From positions 14,777,198-14,841,197 of the forward strand of contig CM077824.1 of NCBI GenBank assembly GCA_039720395.1: a stretch of DNA of 64,000 bases. Direction: 5' to 3'. Position 1 is the stretch's first letter; each line of letters begins with the position of its first letter. This document shows, in pieces, positions 51,661 through 63,962 of this stretch. The notes beneath the pieces were generated by a model that searched no databases, was not told where the DNA came from, and saw nothing but the letters and a program-made list of their open reading frames with translations. The DNA comes from Liquidambar formosana. Its lineage: Eukaryota > Streptophyta > Magnoliopsida > Saxifragales > Altingiaceae. The position numbers and the translations under genes are program-made.

Positions 51661-52709
51661 TATAAAGGTAAACAAGAATTGAATTTAAACTCTCTCAATT
51701 TAGGAGAGAAGCTCTATGTATATTTATATATGTTGAAGTATACAAAGATAGTTGAGTTGATAAGTACAAATATAAAAGATAAACATTGATACAATTATCT
51801 AGTGAACAAACATAATAAGGATAAGATCAAATTTGAATATTGAATTCAAAGTTGGATGGAGAAATATATCTTTATCCTTAACACGACCCCGCAAGCGAAA
51901 CTGGTTAATAACTATGAGCTTGTCCCGACGTAATGAAAATTGTTTTGAGCTCAAGCTTTTGGTGAGCACATCAGCAAGTTGATCATGGGTAGAGATGAGC
52001 CGAACTTCAAGAGCTTTACGAGCCACCTTCTCTTAGACAAAATGAAAATAAATTTTAATATGCTTCGTGCGGGCATGAAATATAGGATTTTTTGTGAGGT
52101 AAGTGGCACCAATATTGTCACACCATAACAGAGGAGGTTTAGGTAAAAATAAGTGAAGCTCACAGAGAAGAGATTGAAGCCAAATCAACTCAGAAGTTGT
52201 GTGAGCTAATGCATGATACTCGGATTCAATGCTAGAGCGGGCTACTGTGTTTTGCTTGCGAGAGCTCCAGGAAACTAAGTTATCTCCTAGAAATATATAG
52301 TAGCTATTGGTAAAACGACGATCATCTGGGCACCCTGCCTAATCAGCATCAGAAAATGCACTTAAACGCAAAGAAGATGATATGCGAATAAGGAGATCAT
52401 AAGATGCTGTATGTTTAAGATAACGTAATATACGCTTAATGGCTGTCCAATGAACATTTGTGGGGTAGTGCATAAACTGACAAACTTTAAAGGTAAACAA
52501 GAATTGAATTTAAACTCTCTCAATTCAAGGAAGAGGATTTGTGTATATTTATATATGTTGAAGTATACGAAGACAGTTGAGCTGATAAGTACAAATATAA
52601 AAAATAAACATTGATACAAGTATCTAGTAAACAAACATAATAAGGATAAGATTAGATTTGAATATTTGAATTCAAAGTTTAATGGAGAGATATATCTTTA
52701 TCCTTAACA
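51661..52709 (-). mobile_element. Internally deleted Copia retrotransposon, 1049 bp
   Basis: Two LTRs of about 223 bp (51661-51883 and about 52487-52709) are direct repeats, on the minus strand beginning TGTTAAGGATAAAGATATA. The exact duplication ATGCC flanks the element (51656-51660 and 52710-52714). The internal part is only about 600 bp. It carries a polypurine-type GCGGGGTCG next to the 3' LTR. The primer site, gag, protease, integrase and most reverse transcriptase are missing, removed by a deletion starting at the inner edge of the 5' LTR. Confidence 0.92.
51884..52486 (-). pseudogene. Copia polyprotein C-terminus: end of RT and RNase H
   Basis: In the minus frame, the block starting [14 protein letters not shown] contains the RILRYLKHT motif, [23 protein letters not shown], the WCDNIGA motif and near the end ALEVRLISTHDQLADVLTK. 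These are hallmarks of Ty1/Copia RNase H in the usual order. A frame disturbance occurs near 52035-52040, so it is non-functional. Confidence 0.88.
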
Positions 52710-53291
52710 ATGCCAACATGCTCTCGGGCCTCATTCCTTGGAATGTGTTTGGACTCACTCAAAAATATTCCAAGTGAATCCTCCAACCAAGATGCCCGAG
52801 ATGCTCCCAGTTCTCTTCAGGGAATCTAATCTAGCCAAGAATTAAAAGGGTGTTTGCCAACTTGACCGTGATGAATCTAGTTGTCAACTAACCAAAGCCA
52901 AAAACCCAACTTAACTGTAGTCAAGTTAGAACAGTTGTCTAACCTGATGCCTAGCTTTCTCTATAAAAGGAACACTATTCACACAAAATGAGGTAAGTGC
53001 GCCGCAACACAAAACCTTAGAAAATTCCCTCTTCTCTCTTTCTCAAGACACTGAAATTGATTTGAGCGACGGAGGGTTTTAGGCCGAACAAACCCTAGCC
53101 TTCCTTGATTGTTCTCTTTGTTTTCATGTTACTATTCACCAGAGAATCGAGCGGCACTATTCATCCTATGAACAAACAGCACTATTCATCTCTATTTTCG
53201 TCGTTATAGTTCTCTCGAACCACCGTTATACAACGTTCCAATTCATCGGACCACCATAAACAACGCGCTCCGCCGACTATGGAGTTTTTAC

Positions 53292-53294
<3 letters not shown>

Positions 53295-53362
<68 letters not shown>
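53295..53362. repeat. Compound (TA)n(GA)n microsatellite
   Basis: About 18 TA units are followed by about 14 GA units. Confidence 0.95.
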
Positions 53363-53365
<3 letters not shown>

Positions 53366-53629
53366 AATACCAAGGAAAATTTCTCTGCGTCATCTCTAGT
53401 AGTCAATCTCCTAAGGAAAAAGATCAAGATGCAATGACGCATACAACAGCCTTGGTTGGAAAAAATCAATTTAGGATCAGTCCAATTGAGACAAATGAGT
53501 GGACTAACTATTTTCCACCACCAAAATAAAGCAAACGAACAAGAAGCAAGAAATAAACTCATAACACTTGGAATTTTGATGCTCTATTTAATCTCTCATG
53601 ACTCAGTCAACGAAAAAAAAAAACTATTT
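53363..53629. other. Spacer before copy A2
   Basis: No gene is seen. GGAATTTTGATGCTCTA at about 53570 duplicates sequence inside A2 (53836), suggesting a small local duplication at the boundary. Confidence 0.5.
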
Positions 53630-54148
53630 TCTACCATAAAAGAAAAGGGGAATTTTAGATTGGTTGGGTGATGAGAAAATAATTATAGTTAATAGTCATT
53701 TTTAATTAAGTTAGTAGTCATTTACTAAGAAGTTTATAAGAAATGGCACTAAACCATAATTATTTTTCCATAGCCTCATCCAAAGGAAAAGACAATAAAG
53801 GAAATTTTAATTGGCTCCACCTTCAATCAACCGCTTGGAATTTTGATGCTCTACGTAATATCTCATAACTCTCAGTCAACGAGAAAATATCAATTATGGA
53901 GTTTGCAGAAGGTCGATCCTTACTCCTTAGTGCCAATTCCTCTGTATAGTATAGTACATGTATACAGATAATATAGGATTATGATTTGGAGACACAATTT
54001 TTTACATTGATAAAAGTGAATAAGAAAAATGACTAACATGATAACGGTATCAATGAATCATGTGAGATTCAATGGTTTTTTAAAAATCATGGAAAAAAAG
54101 TTTGTAGAAAATCACATCTCCTAATCCAGTAATCGTGACCCATATATA

Positions 54149-54188
<40 letters not shown>

Positions 54189-54193
54189 TAGTC

Positions 54194-54359
54194 CTGATCA
54201 GGTCAACATGTGTTGATGTAAAGTTATATCAGCACCATACTTGGGGTAATTATACTACTTATATTGGCCCAATGTACCTCATAACCTACTAATGCATGAG
54301 GTACAAACTACAATGCGGGTATTGATACAAGTTATATCAGCACATGCTCGCCTGATCAT
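54194..54359. mobile_element. Small MITE, A2 counterpart of 17456-17622
   Basis: Same termini and position within the duplicated segment, so the insertion predates the duplication. Confidence 0.65.
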
Positions 54360-54728
54360 CATTCTATATATATAGAAGAAGAAGAAATATTAATTAAGGG
54401 CTTGTTTGGATGTCCAGTTCGAAATTAAAGAATTTGAGAAATTTTACATAGTTTTGAAGGTATAAATCCAATACCTTGTATTGACAAATTCAAGAAGATG
54501 ATGGTCATTATCACAAATAAAAGTAAAAATCCAAAATAGAGGCATTTCATAAATTTATAAGAATAGATCATTTAGCATCAAATACAGTGATGACTCCAAG
54601 TAATACTTTTTATAATATACCAATTCAAAGTGTTAGATTTGAGCCTTTAATTCTATATAATTTCGAATTGTTTAATTTTGAATTGGACATTGTGACTTTG
54701 GGATTATTCCAGTCAAATTGTTCTAGGG

Positions 54729-55046
54729 GTGTGGCCCATTGTATTTAGTCCTTCCACATTTGACTCCTTGGAACTGATCGATATGTCATATGTTGCCACT
54801 GGTGAGGCCCACAACAAGTATGGGTCAGACTTTTTCTTGGAGGAAAATGCTTCTCTCTCTTGGAATGGAGTGGCCAAAAATTTTGATGGTGAAGTCCACT
54901 GCAATGTGGAAATTCCACAGGCGAATAATAAGTATGGTGATGAATACTTGGAAGTGAAGTTCACAGTGAAAGATATGGCATTTGATTGGAGGAAGATTTT
55001 TTGTCAATATGGGAACGCGTTGTTTCAGAGAGAGTTCAAATTCTAA
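54729..55046 (+). pseudogene. Conserved open fragment of unknown family (A2 copy)
   Basis: This 105-codon open frame is the counterpart of 18529-18864, again without ATG at its start and with the same two NKYG motifs. It ends with a different tail (YGNALFQREFKF), because about 160 bp deleted in A1 are kept here. The A2 form is probably nearer the ancestral one. Not recognised. Confidence 0.35.
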
Positions 55047-55434
55047 TGTTCAAATGATGGCCAAACGTGACCATAAACTTGGTTGAATGGGGATTGGGGA
55101 GATGAAGACGAAATCGATAGAACCTTCATCCCCCCTTCCAAATTCAGCGCCTACCACTGGTGGACCCTTTGTTTGGTGCTCATCCTCAATTGGACACGCT
55201 TGGCTTTCGATTTTAGATTAATACCATGTGTCTTTTTTTTTTTACGTCACATTATTTACTAAATTGAAAAAATAAATGAGTACTTCTATTTAATACCTGT
55301 ATTCTCTCACCCCACCCATATATAGTGGCAGTTTTTACTTTTCTTGTATTGAGCCTACATGATAACTTTCATTTATTTATTTTTGATATATATGATGGAT
55401 GATAAAATATGGGTAAAGTAGGCGAATTTTCCAC

Positions 55435-55468
<34 letters not shown>

Positions 55469-55479
55469 AAAAAAAAAAC

Positions 55480-55510
<31 letters not shown>

Positions 55511-56922
55511 AGAAGTCACTTCATTCACTTCTATCTCCCTGGCTCTCGTTATAATTTTGATGCTCTATAATAATTGTCTGCAATCTGGATTGTGCAGGAT
55601 GTTCATTGGCATGTTGGAAATTAGCAATCCATTTCACCAAGAATGTATCATAAAAATTAAAAGATATACAAATGGCCTTCATCTTTTGGTTAATAAATCC
55701 CCAACCCCCACTAGCACAACCCACCACACCACTAATCACAACCTCCTCCCACCCATGTCAGTCTTGTCACTCACGCATAATCACTATCACCCAACATCAC
55801 CCACCACTTATCATCTACCACTCTTACCACCACTGACCATTAAAACCATAATGATCGACCACTGCTACTTCCACTGCTTATCAACAGCGTAACCATTAAT
55901 TATTATTACCTGCCCACTACCATTACCCCAATCACTAGTACCCCGACTCATCAGCACCACTTATCATCACCCACTAATTCACCACCATTACTACCACCAC
56001 TGTAACCACACTGACCACCATTAGTACCTCCGCTAATCACCAACTATTCATCTTCATCTACTCACATACCAACTATATAACATAACCACTACTACCACCA
56101 CCACCCCCAGCCTATTACTACCAAGCACCCACCCTTATTAACTTATTACCCACTGCTTATCATAACCATTAGGAGTGCAATTTATCTCGTACAAACTAAG
56201 AGTTGATCAAAATGAAATCAACCTCTTAGAATTGGTTTGGTTCAGTTCTTAATTTGTACACAGAACTTCATTTACGTTTTTTGACCGAGTACAGAAATGT
56301 ATGCTAAAACCTTTTTTTTTTTTTTTATTCTCCCGTTTTGTTGCCGTAAACACAAAGCAGATTTTTAGGGGTTGTTTGGTTGCTAAATGTGAATCAAATA
56401 GTTGTGTGCTTTTGCATATAAATCTTGTGAACAAATCTATTATTGCAATTTGCAAATGAGAAAATTCAAGTAGTTCGCAATCATCATCCCAAATGAGAAT
56501 AGAAATTAAAAACAAAAGTCAGAATTTTACATATTTAAAAATTGATTTTGTACCCCAAATTTTGGTGATGATTCTAATTCTTTAAATGACATAAATCAAT
56601 ATGGCAGGAATTGTACCTTCAATGGCATGTGAATTATACTGAATCTAATCAATTTTCCTGGGACAACCAACCAGGCCCTTTGCACCTATTTATTTTTCAT
56701 TTATCTTGTTATTAGATAGAATTGAACCACATTGTTTGTTGTAAACTGGCCGCAAGTTTTCTTCTTTCCTTTCTTCTATTGGCAGGCGGAGAGGGAAAAG
56801 CCTGTGAAGACCAATGGGCTAGCTAAAGAATGGGGATTTGAGATATGGGCCTTAACCCTTTACCAGAAGATGTCCTCCGTGCTCGATGTCCCAAAGGAGT
56901 CAAAAATTGTAGTAATTTATTA

Positions 56923-57320
56923 GAGGGCCTCTATTGGCACCCCAAGACTTGCTTTTCATCCCCCACTTATTTTACATTTTAACGTTTTACGAAAGATATA
57001 AAAGGTTTTCATAAAAACTGATCGCTTAGTTTATTAGAAAACATCATTTTGAACAATTTTTTAGGAGAAATTTTTTGAAAAATCTATCGTTTAAGTAGAT
57101 GTTTTTGCCATTTATAGTCTTCTCATCATAAATGATTAAAAAGTCTACTTAAACGATAGATTTTGGAAAAAATTTCTTTCAAAAAGTTGTTTGAAATGAT
57201 GTTTTATAATAGACAGCGTGATCAGTTTTTATGAAAATCTTATATATTTTTCATAAAATCTTAAAGTATAAAATAAGTGGGGGATGAAAAGCAAGTCTTT
57301 GGGTGCCAATAGAGGCCTCC
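56923..57320. mobile_element. MULE-type MITE, 398 bp
   Basis: The termini GAGGGCCTCTATTGGCACC and the complement GGAGGCCTCTATTGGCACC, with long arm-to-arm complementarity, are flanked by the exact 9-bp duplication AATTTATTA (56914-56922 and 57321-57329). Confidence 0.9.
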
Positions 57321-57329
57321 AATTTATTA

Positions 57330-60300
57330 TAGGGGCGTTTGGGCTCCAGTCCACATGGGTGGACTTTTGCAGCCATAGGTTCATTCATTAAAACCTTTTG
57401 AGCCTAAGGCATACACCAACCCAAGATGACACAAATGCCCCTCTAAAGAAGACAATTCAACAAAAAAAAAAATAATCTAAACTGCTGATTCCGTCAAACA
57501 GGGGCCGCCTTTTACACTCGAGACTCATGCTTACCTCCCACGCATATTATCGTCAAATCTCTTGGTGAATCTGTAACTATTTATGTGGAATTTTGGATTC
57601 TTCCCACATTCGACTCGCCTCATCGCTACTATCAATAGAGCATACGCACAGAAACGATCAGAAATTGATTTAGAGGTTCTCGTCGTGTAACTCTTCTACC
57701 ATCGTTGTGCTCGAGGTTCGTCGAACATCATCAACGGGTGAAAAATGGCTAAAAAAAGGGAATATTTTCCTATTCCTTTTGTGATTGTGTTGGATGTTTA
57801 CAAAGGTCATTCGATTGTTTTGTTGCTTGTTGTTTGTGTAACTAAACCTAGGTTTTTTTCTTTTTAGGGATTTATATAAAATTAAAGTAATGTATTGTAG
57901 GGTCATAATGGGGGGAAAGGAAAAGATGAAGTTACCAGTCTGAATCTCATAATGATTCAATGATTCTCAAATTTAGGTTTTGAATTTTGCATTCTAAATT
58001 GGGGGTTTTTGACAACCTAAGTGAGGTTTATGGAATTTGTTGGTCAGTAGCTACATTAGACTTATATGTAACTTTTTTGATGCATTTTAGGTATTTCCGT
58101 GTAACTATGAGGGATCAAAAACTAATATGCATTTTAGGTACTTCAATGTAACTGTTTAGCATTTACTGATTCATGGATTCATGCATTTGGGTTTGAAGAT
58201 TGCATCAAAAATTGGGGGATTTTGACATTTGTAATGAAGGCTTGTCAAAATGAAATGGAAATTAGTTTTTTAGGGATTTTAAGGGAAGGGTAATAAAAGC
58301 CATATTTGTGTATTGATGTTACTATTTGATTGAAATGGTTCGAGTACCCCTGGAATGTGTATTTTTTTTATTTTTTATTTTTTTCATGTATTTGAAGCAA
58401 ATGTACACCCTATAACGATTGTAAATCTGGTTTGTAACTAAAATTTGTGTTTAAAACATTGTAACTATGTGTTTGGGGTGTTGAATGGGACTATTAACAC
58501 AAGTGATGGGAATATTTCGAAATAATGTGACTATGAAAATAGTATTTAGAGTATGGTAATGAAGCCATGCTTATGCATTAATGTAACTATGTGATTGAAA
58601 TGGATCGAGTACAAATAGAATTTAAGTCTTTTCATGACTTTGGATCAATGTAACTGTGTAGTGCATGTCACTCTATTTTGAAACTGTAATTTGTGTTTGG
58701 GGGCTTTCATGTAACTATGTACAAGTATTGTTTTGTTTTCTTTCTTTTTTTTCCCCACAGAAATTGCTTAGAGAAGAGCATATACAAGGAAAGTCGACAA
58801 GGTGAAAAAGGCGTCATCATCAATTAAGAAGATAATAAAACAGAAAAAGGAGTTAGTGACAGCGCAGCTAGAGGACAAGAGAAAATAGTTGAACGGTCTA
58901 TGATTACTCGTATGAAAGCAAGGAATAGAACTAAAAAAAAAAAAAAAAAAAAGATGAAAGATTTCACTTATGACAAAAGGGGGTAGCAAGCAAAAGTTGC
59001 CAAGAAGAATGAACTTGAAAAATTGGATGATAAAAAAACATCCTCCTAAAAGAAGTTTGAAAGGGAAGGAGAAGTGTGATGACTCTGATTTTGAAGAATT
59101 TGACGACCAGCAGCCCAATGTGCCAAAATTGAAGAAGTTGAAAAGCACAAATAACTAATATTGAGGAAGATTATCTACAAAATCTTGAATGCATTTATTG
59201 TGTTTGGCCCAGATTTTTTTTGTGATAAATAGATTAGGATTTGAGCCATACTTTGTATGGGAGTCTAAGTAGGAATTTTTGTTTAATTAGTGTTTGATGG
59301 CTTCATTTTATTTAGATCTATTTGATGTATTTAGATTGGTCTTGAATGACTACACTTATCAAAGTGTATTAGGGGGATATCGCGAGAATTTGCCAAATGG
59401 TGGACATGGGTCGCACAGGTTTGCAACATATATGTTCTTGGGAAATTTCAATTTTTGGACACTGTATTTTCATTTGTTAGATCTTTTTTGAATTTACGTT
59501 TCCAAAATCTTGAATGATATATTTGAAAGTATAGCAATTGAGTATTATTTATTTTTTTATTATTATTTTTTTTTTATTTTTTATTTTTTTGGTGAACTTT
59601 GTAGTTATCCATAGCAGGTTGCACCCCCAAGAGGCCATCATAGTGATGGTTTAGATTCATTCCTTATGCTTGCACAAATTACCTATACACAATTTATGAC
59701 TACAATTAACCTTAGATGTCTACACTTAGAAGTCAAGTGACCAAATGATTTTTGATGCTTACAATAATTTTGAAGTAAACAATTTTGCTCTCAGAAGCCA
59801 ACGCATCACCTAATCGCATTACCAAACACTATGCCATCCATTACCTACAAGACGTTGTTAGCTGCCCTGCGATGTGGGCTATCACCTACACTAGTGGCAC
59901 CACCACAACAAACAAACCATAATCACTACGAAGAATGCACATTGTGTTGCCAGGGAGCTCATACATGAAGCTTAATGTCTCAACATTAAAAAAAATCTTA
60001 GTTACCACACTCAAACTCAGCCACATCATGAAAATGAGATGTGGGTGATACTGAAAAAATTGCAGTTGATGCACGAAACTTGCACAGTAGCAAAACCATG
60101 GCTACTCGGGGGTACAATCTACAAACAATGTCGTCCAACAATCTAAAAGCACAAATATTTTGGAAATAGTTACATCATGAATAATTGAGCAAATACACAC
60201 GCATATGAATTTAGTTACATGATTTTGAAAAAAAAAAGGTTCACCAAGGCCCTAAGTTATCAACTAGTTACATCTATTGACTCTTAATAGAATTAAATTT

Positions 60301-60985
60301 TAATGAACATTTAGCAAATCTACAACATCTACAAATGGGGGCCACAACATCAATCTCAATTGCACGATTTTTGAGTGGAATGATGCAAGTGATGGGGCAT
60401 ATTCTAGAGGGTTCTATTGCAAATAATAATGTGCTCTTCTTTTTTGCAAGAAAACCCCATATCAAGCACATGCCCGCACAAAGTTTTGTAGCACACCTAG
60501 TTCAACGCAAATGAAACCAGTGAACATGTAAATCGGATGCCCAAAAAACAAATAGAAAATAGCCTAACACAAGTAAAATGGAAAAACATACCCAATAATC
60601 GATGAAAGCGGCGAAGAACGAACCACCGTGGGTATCCTTCGCAGCGTGCCAGCGCAAAATGAAGATGATCGTGAAATTCAAATTTCAAAGGGCGCAAAAC
60701 ATATGTGGTGACATCCCAAAATTGGGAACCCTTACAGGAATCTGAATGGGCTGCAAAGGATTCCGAAAATCATGGCTGGGATTTTCAATTAAAACGTTGC
60801 CATATAAGTTTAGAAGGGTAGTGGTGGTATTCACAGCCAAATATTGAGCAGCTACCCCAAAAACAACAACGTTTAAGCTGTGCAGAGGACTGCATGCTGC
60901 AAAAGTTTTAGTAGGTGACTTGAGGCTGGAATATATTCATGAACCCCCAATCATGTACCTCCTGCTAATTTCCCCTTTATATCGA
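57330..60985. mobile_element. About 3.66-kb insert specific to copy A2, unclassified
   Basis: A1 (20775) reads straight across this point. The insert begins GGGGCGTTTGGGCTCC and ends CTAATTTCCCC; only four end bases are symmetric, so the class is uncertain. It holds a lysine-rich open stretch (58970-59158), a block with acceptor CCCCACAG at about 58760, and a minus-strand block with donor TTGG|GTATGT near 60597. Repeated GTAACTATGTG words (58060-58715) face inverted AGTTACAT words (60165-60265). It may be a gene-carrying MULE. Confidence 0.5.
58970..59158 (+). pseudogene. Short lysine-rich open frame in the A2 insert
   Basis: 62 codons, very basic at first and ending with an acidic patch (CDDSDFEEFDD) and PKLKKLK. 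An A-run upstream (58931-58951) and stops in the preceding exon-like block suggest a broken copy. Family not recognised. Confidence 0.3.
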
Positions 60986-61763
60986 AACTAGGATATTTTT
61001 TGCAGGACTAAATGGAAGTGATGAAGTAATATAATATTTAGACTGTTTATGGGCCTGTTTGAGTGTTCAAATAGAGATTAAATAATTCAATATATTTTAT
61101 ATAGTATTGGAAGCACATATCCATTACGTTGAATTAGCTATCGTCGTAAATAAGACTTCAAATTCAAAATAGAGGCAATTCATGATTTCTAAAAATTGAT
61201 CTTATAATATTAACTATAGTAATTACTCCAACTTTTTAAAATTGTTTAATTCAAAGTGATTGATTTATGCCTTCAATAGTATGTAAAAATATATTGAATT
61301 GTTTAATTTCTCTTTGGACACTCAAATAGATATTATTTAAAACAAATGGGCAAAAAGAAGCCTCATATCGATTGGATATGAGTTCCATATAGGTAATTAA
61401 GGCATCATTACATTCTCAAAGATTAGGTTATTTTGTAGTGCATGTGTGCTTGAACCCTGCCTTGTCCGGCTACTTTATGCGTGTGTTTAGGTTACGTAAT
61501 TTATTTTATTTTTTTAGAAAGGGAACAAAAAGGCAAAAAGAATTCCTATATTGGTTTGATATGACTATGCATATAGGTACGTATTTGAGGCACCATCACA
61601 TCCTCAAAAGTTGGATCATTTTCAAGTATGTCCATGGACTCTACGTTAGTCTTACCACTCTAAATGTATGTGATCTTGATTTTCTTATCTTGGAAAGAAA
61701 AATTATAATAATTAATAATAGATGCGTACTGTTTAAAGGAATCAAGTGACGTGTAGTTCAAAT

Positions 61764-62216
61764 TAAGGGTGTTCGTGGTTCGGTTTGGTTCGATTTTAAA
61801 GAAAATTTTACTAAACCAAAACCAAACCATATTATTTAAAAACCAAACCAAACCAAACCAAACCAAATCAAAAAATATTGATTTGGTTCAGTTTTCTCCT
61901 ATCAAGTAGTAACAAATCATGGATAATTGGATACACATAATAAAATGGAAAAATTGACAATCCAAATTAAAAATAATAAAAAATTTTAAGATTAAAGATT
62001 GTTAACTAAAAAAAGTATTAAACATTGTATCAAAATGGAAATATATTAGAATAGGAAGTTTACATATTGAAGTTTAATATATAATAAACATATATTATAT
62101 ACACTTTGGTTTTTTTGGTTTGGTTAAAATCAAACCAAATGAAAGAAAAACCAAACCAAACTGACTGATTTGGTTTGATTTGGTTCTTGATTTTAACTTA
62201 AATCATGAACACCCTA
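61764..62216. mobile_element. hAT-type MITE (A2 copy), 453 bp
   Basis: The exact duplication GTTCAAAT flanks it (61756-61763 and 62217-62224). The termini are TAAGGGTGTTCGTGG and the complement TAGGGTGTTCATGA, and the arms are rich in AACCAAACC motifs. Same insertion as 21549-22016. Confidence 0.85.
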
Positions 62217-63728
62217 GTTCAAATGGATTATTGGACTCAGAGTGGTGTCCTTTAGAGGAGATTTTACTGTTCTCTAAACTAGCTCGGGAGTGTGTATCCT
62301 TTCCATATGAACACATAATTAAGAATTGACCTGCCTTGCTGAATCACTAGAAAACTCTCATCTTTGGACTTGAGCTATCATCTCTTTCTTTCTTTTTCTT
62401 TTCCACATCATTGCAACTTTATTTTCTTTAAAACCGATCTTTGTAATGTACAGTTTATTGCCTTAAATTTTGAGATTTGAAAGAGTTAAAACAAACAAAC
62501 AAAAAAACAAAAAAACAAAAAAAAAAAAGGGAAATTAGTGAGAAGTCCACTTCCTATGTTTTGTAAATTCATAAGTCCTACCAAAAACAAATCCAGTTAA
62601 GTAAGGAAACATTACCGTTTAAGCAATTTATTGCTCTAATTTGTTCCATGAATACCATCCTTACCCTTTCGCTAGAATGGTAGTTTAGCAAGTTGTTGAC
62701 TTTTAATATCAAGCAACATTCTCTATATGTTTATGCCCCATGATTTTCGTTGCAATCATGGAAATTCCCATGTTTCACTCCATAAATAAATGTCTTAACC
62801 ACACACAATAGATATCAAATTTATTGTAGTGTAACTACCATATCAATTTCCATGTTAATTACAATAGTTATATAAGTACAAAAATAAAAAATAAAAAAAA
62901 ATAAAAAAATCATAGTGTCATGATCAATGTCATCAATGCACATATTCACATTGTACTTAAACCAATATCTCAAAACCCCCCCCCCATAGATCAATCGTGC
63001 ATCATGTAACGGCACATGACTCAAAATCTAAGTAACTATTACAAACGCATGTCTTAAACTCCAAGTAATTATTTTCAAATTCATGTAACTATCTTTAATC
63101 TCATATAACTCATGTTACTATCTTCAACTTCAATCATATGGACTTGTCCCTAATAAAACATGTAATAGTTTCATTTTACGCAAGTCTTTTAAAATAAAAC
63201 ATGTAACAGTTTCATTCTACAGAGATAATGGTAGTAATGGATGTGTTGGTTATGGGAAAACAAGATTTCCCAAGATTTGGGTGAGATTATCTCCGCCAAT
63301 TATGGAATATCCATTGGTTGTGGGAGAATAAAATTTGCCAAAATTTGGATGATATTATCTCCGCTGATTATGGAAAATCCACAAGTGCTTTGTTTTAAAA
63401 ATAGTGCACTTACGGCTATAATTATTAGAATTAAGTCTGCATAAGTCTATCTATTAGGACTTGTGCCCAAATTCCCAAAAAAAAAAAAAAAGAGGAGGGG
63501 GTCGGGGAACAAAGTGCAATAAAAGAAAGAATTGAAGAAACTTGGTGGTTTTTAGTTTTAGTGCTCATTATTAAAAATACATAAATAAATTCATTCTGAT
63601 ATTTAGCTTGTTCTATCACTAGTACTACGTTGAAAGAAAATTGATTTTTTAACCAAAATCAAATCTACGGAGGATTATCGCGAATGCAGTTTCATCTATA
63701 TTGTCGAGCTCTACTGCTTATTCTTCTT

Positions 63729-63763
<35 letters not shown>

Positions 63764-63962
63764 TACACACATTTAACTAGAGATGAGCATGTCAATTTTT
63801 CTTAATCCAACGTTGTGAGCTAGAGACAATAAATAAATGAAGGATATAAAGTCAAAAGCAATGCATGGGCACCAAAAGCTTATAGTATCCTTCTCTCATG
63901 ATCAGCTCCAGAGATTCAGGATAACAAATCCAAGTGTATTTGTAAACTCTGAGGGGTAGTAC

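Larger units (their letters stand above)
51407..53294 (+). mobile_element. Solo LTR candidate, about 834 bp without its insert
   Basis: It starts TGTGGGGAAAG and ends TTTTTACCCA, with TATAT on both sides as a possible 5-bp duplication; both flanks are TA-rich, so this is weak. TATAAAAGG at 52963 is followed by leader-like sequence. No internal retrotransposon region or second LTR is seen. A 35-bp minisatellite and a Copia insertion lie inside it. Confidence 0.55.
53630..63962 (+). repeat. Segmental duplication, copy A2
   Basis: Colinear with 16913-23745. Differences include no SINE, no 490-bp insert, an (ACA)n(AAAAC)n tract at 55435-55510, about 160 bp kept near 55000-55160 that A1 lacks, and a roughly 4-kb insert at 56923-60985. 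The match to A1 ends at the CACTA terminus at 63963. Confidence 0.9.

Noticed and set aside
53182..53562. 126-codon minus-strand frame
   Set aside because: It runs through the (TA)n(GA)n microsatellite, which prevents stops; no family resemblance.
58768..59148. Minus-strand frame rich in Phe and Leu
   Set aside because: Shadow of the lysine-rich plus-strand stretch.
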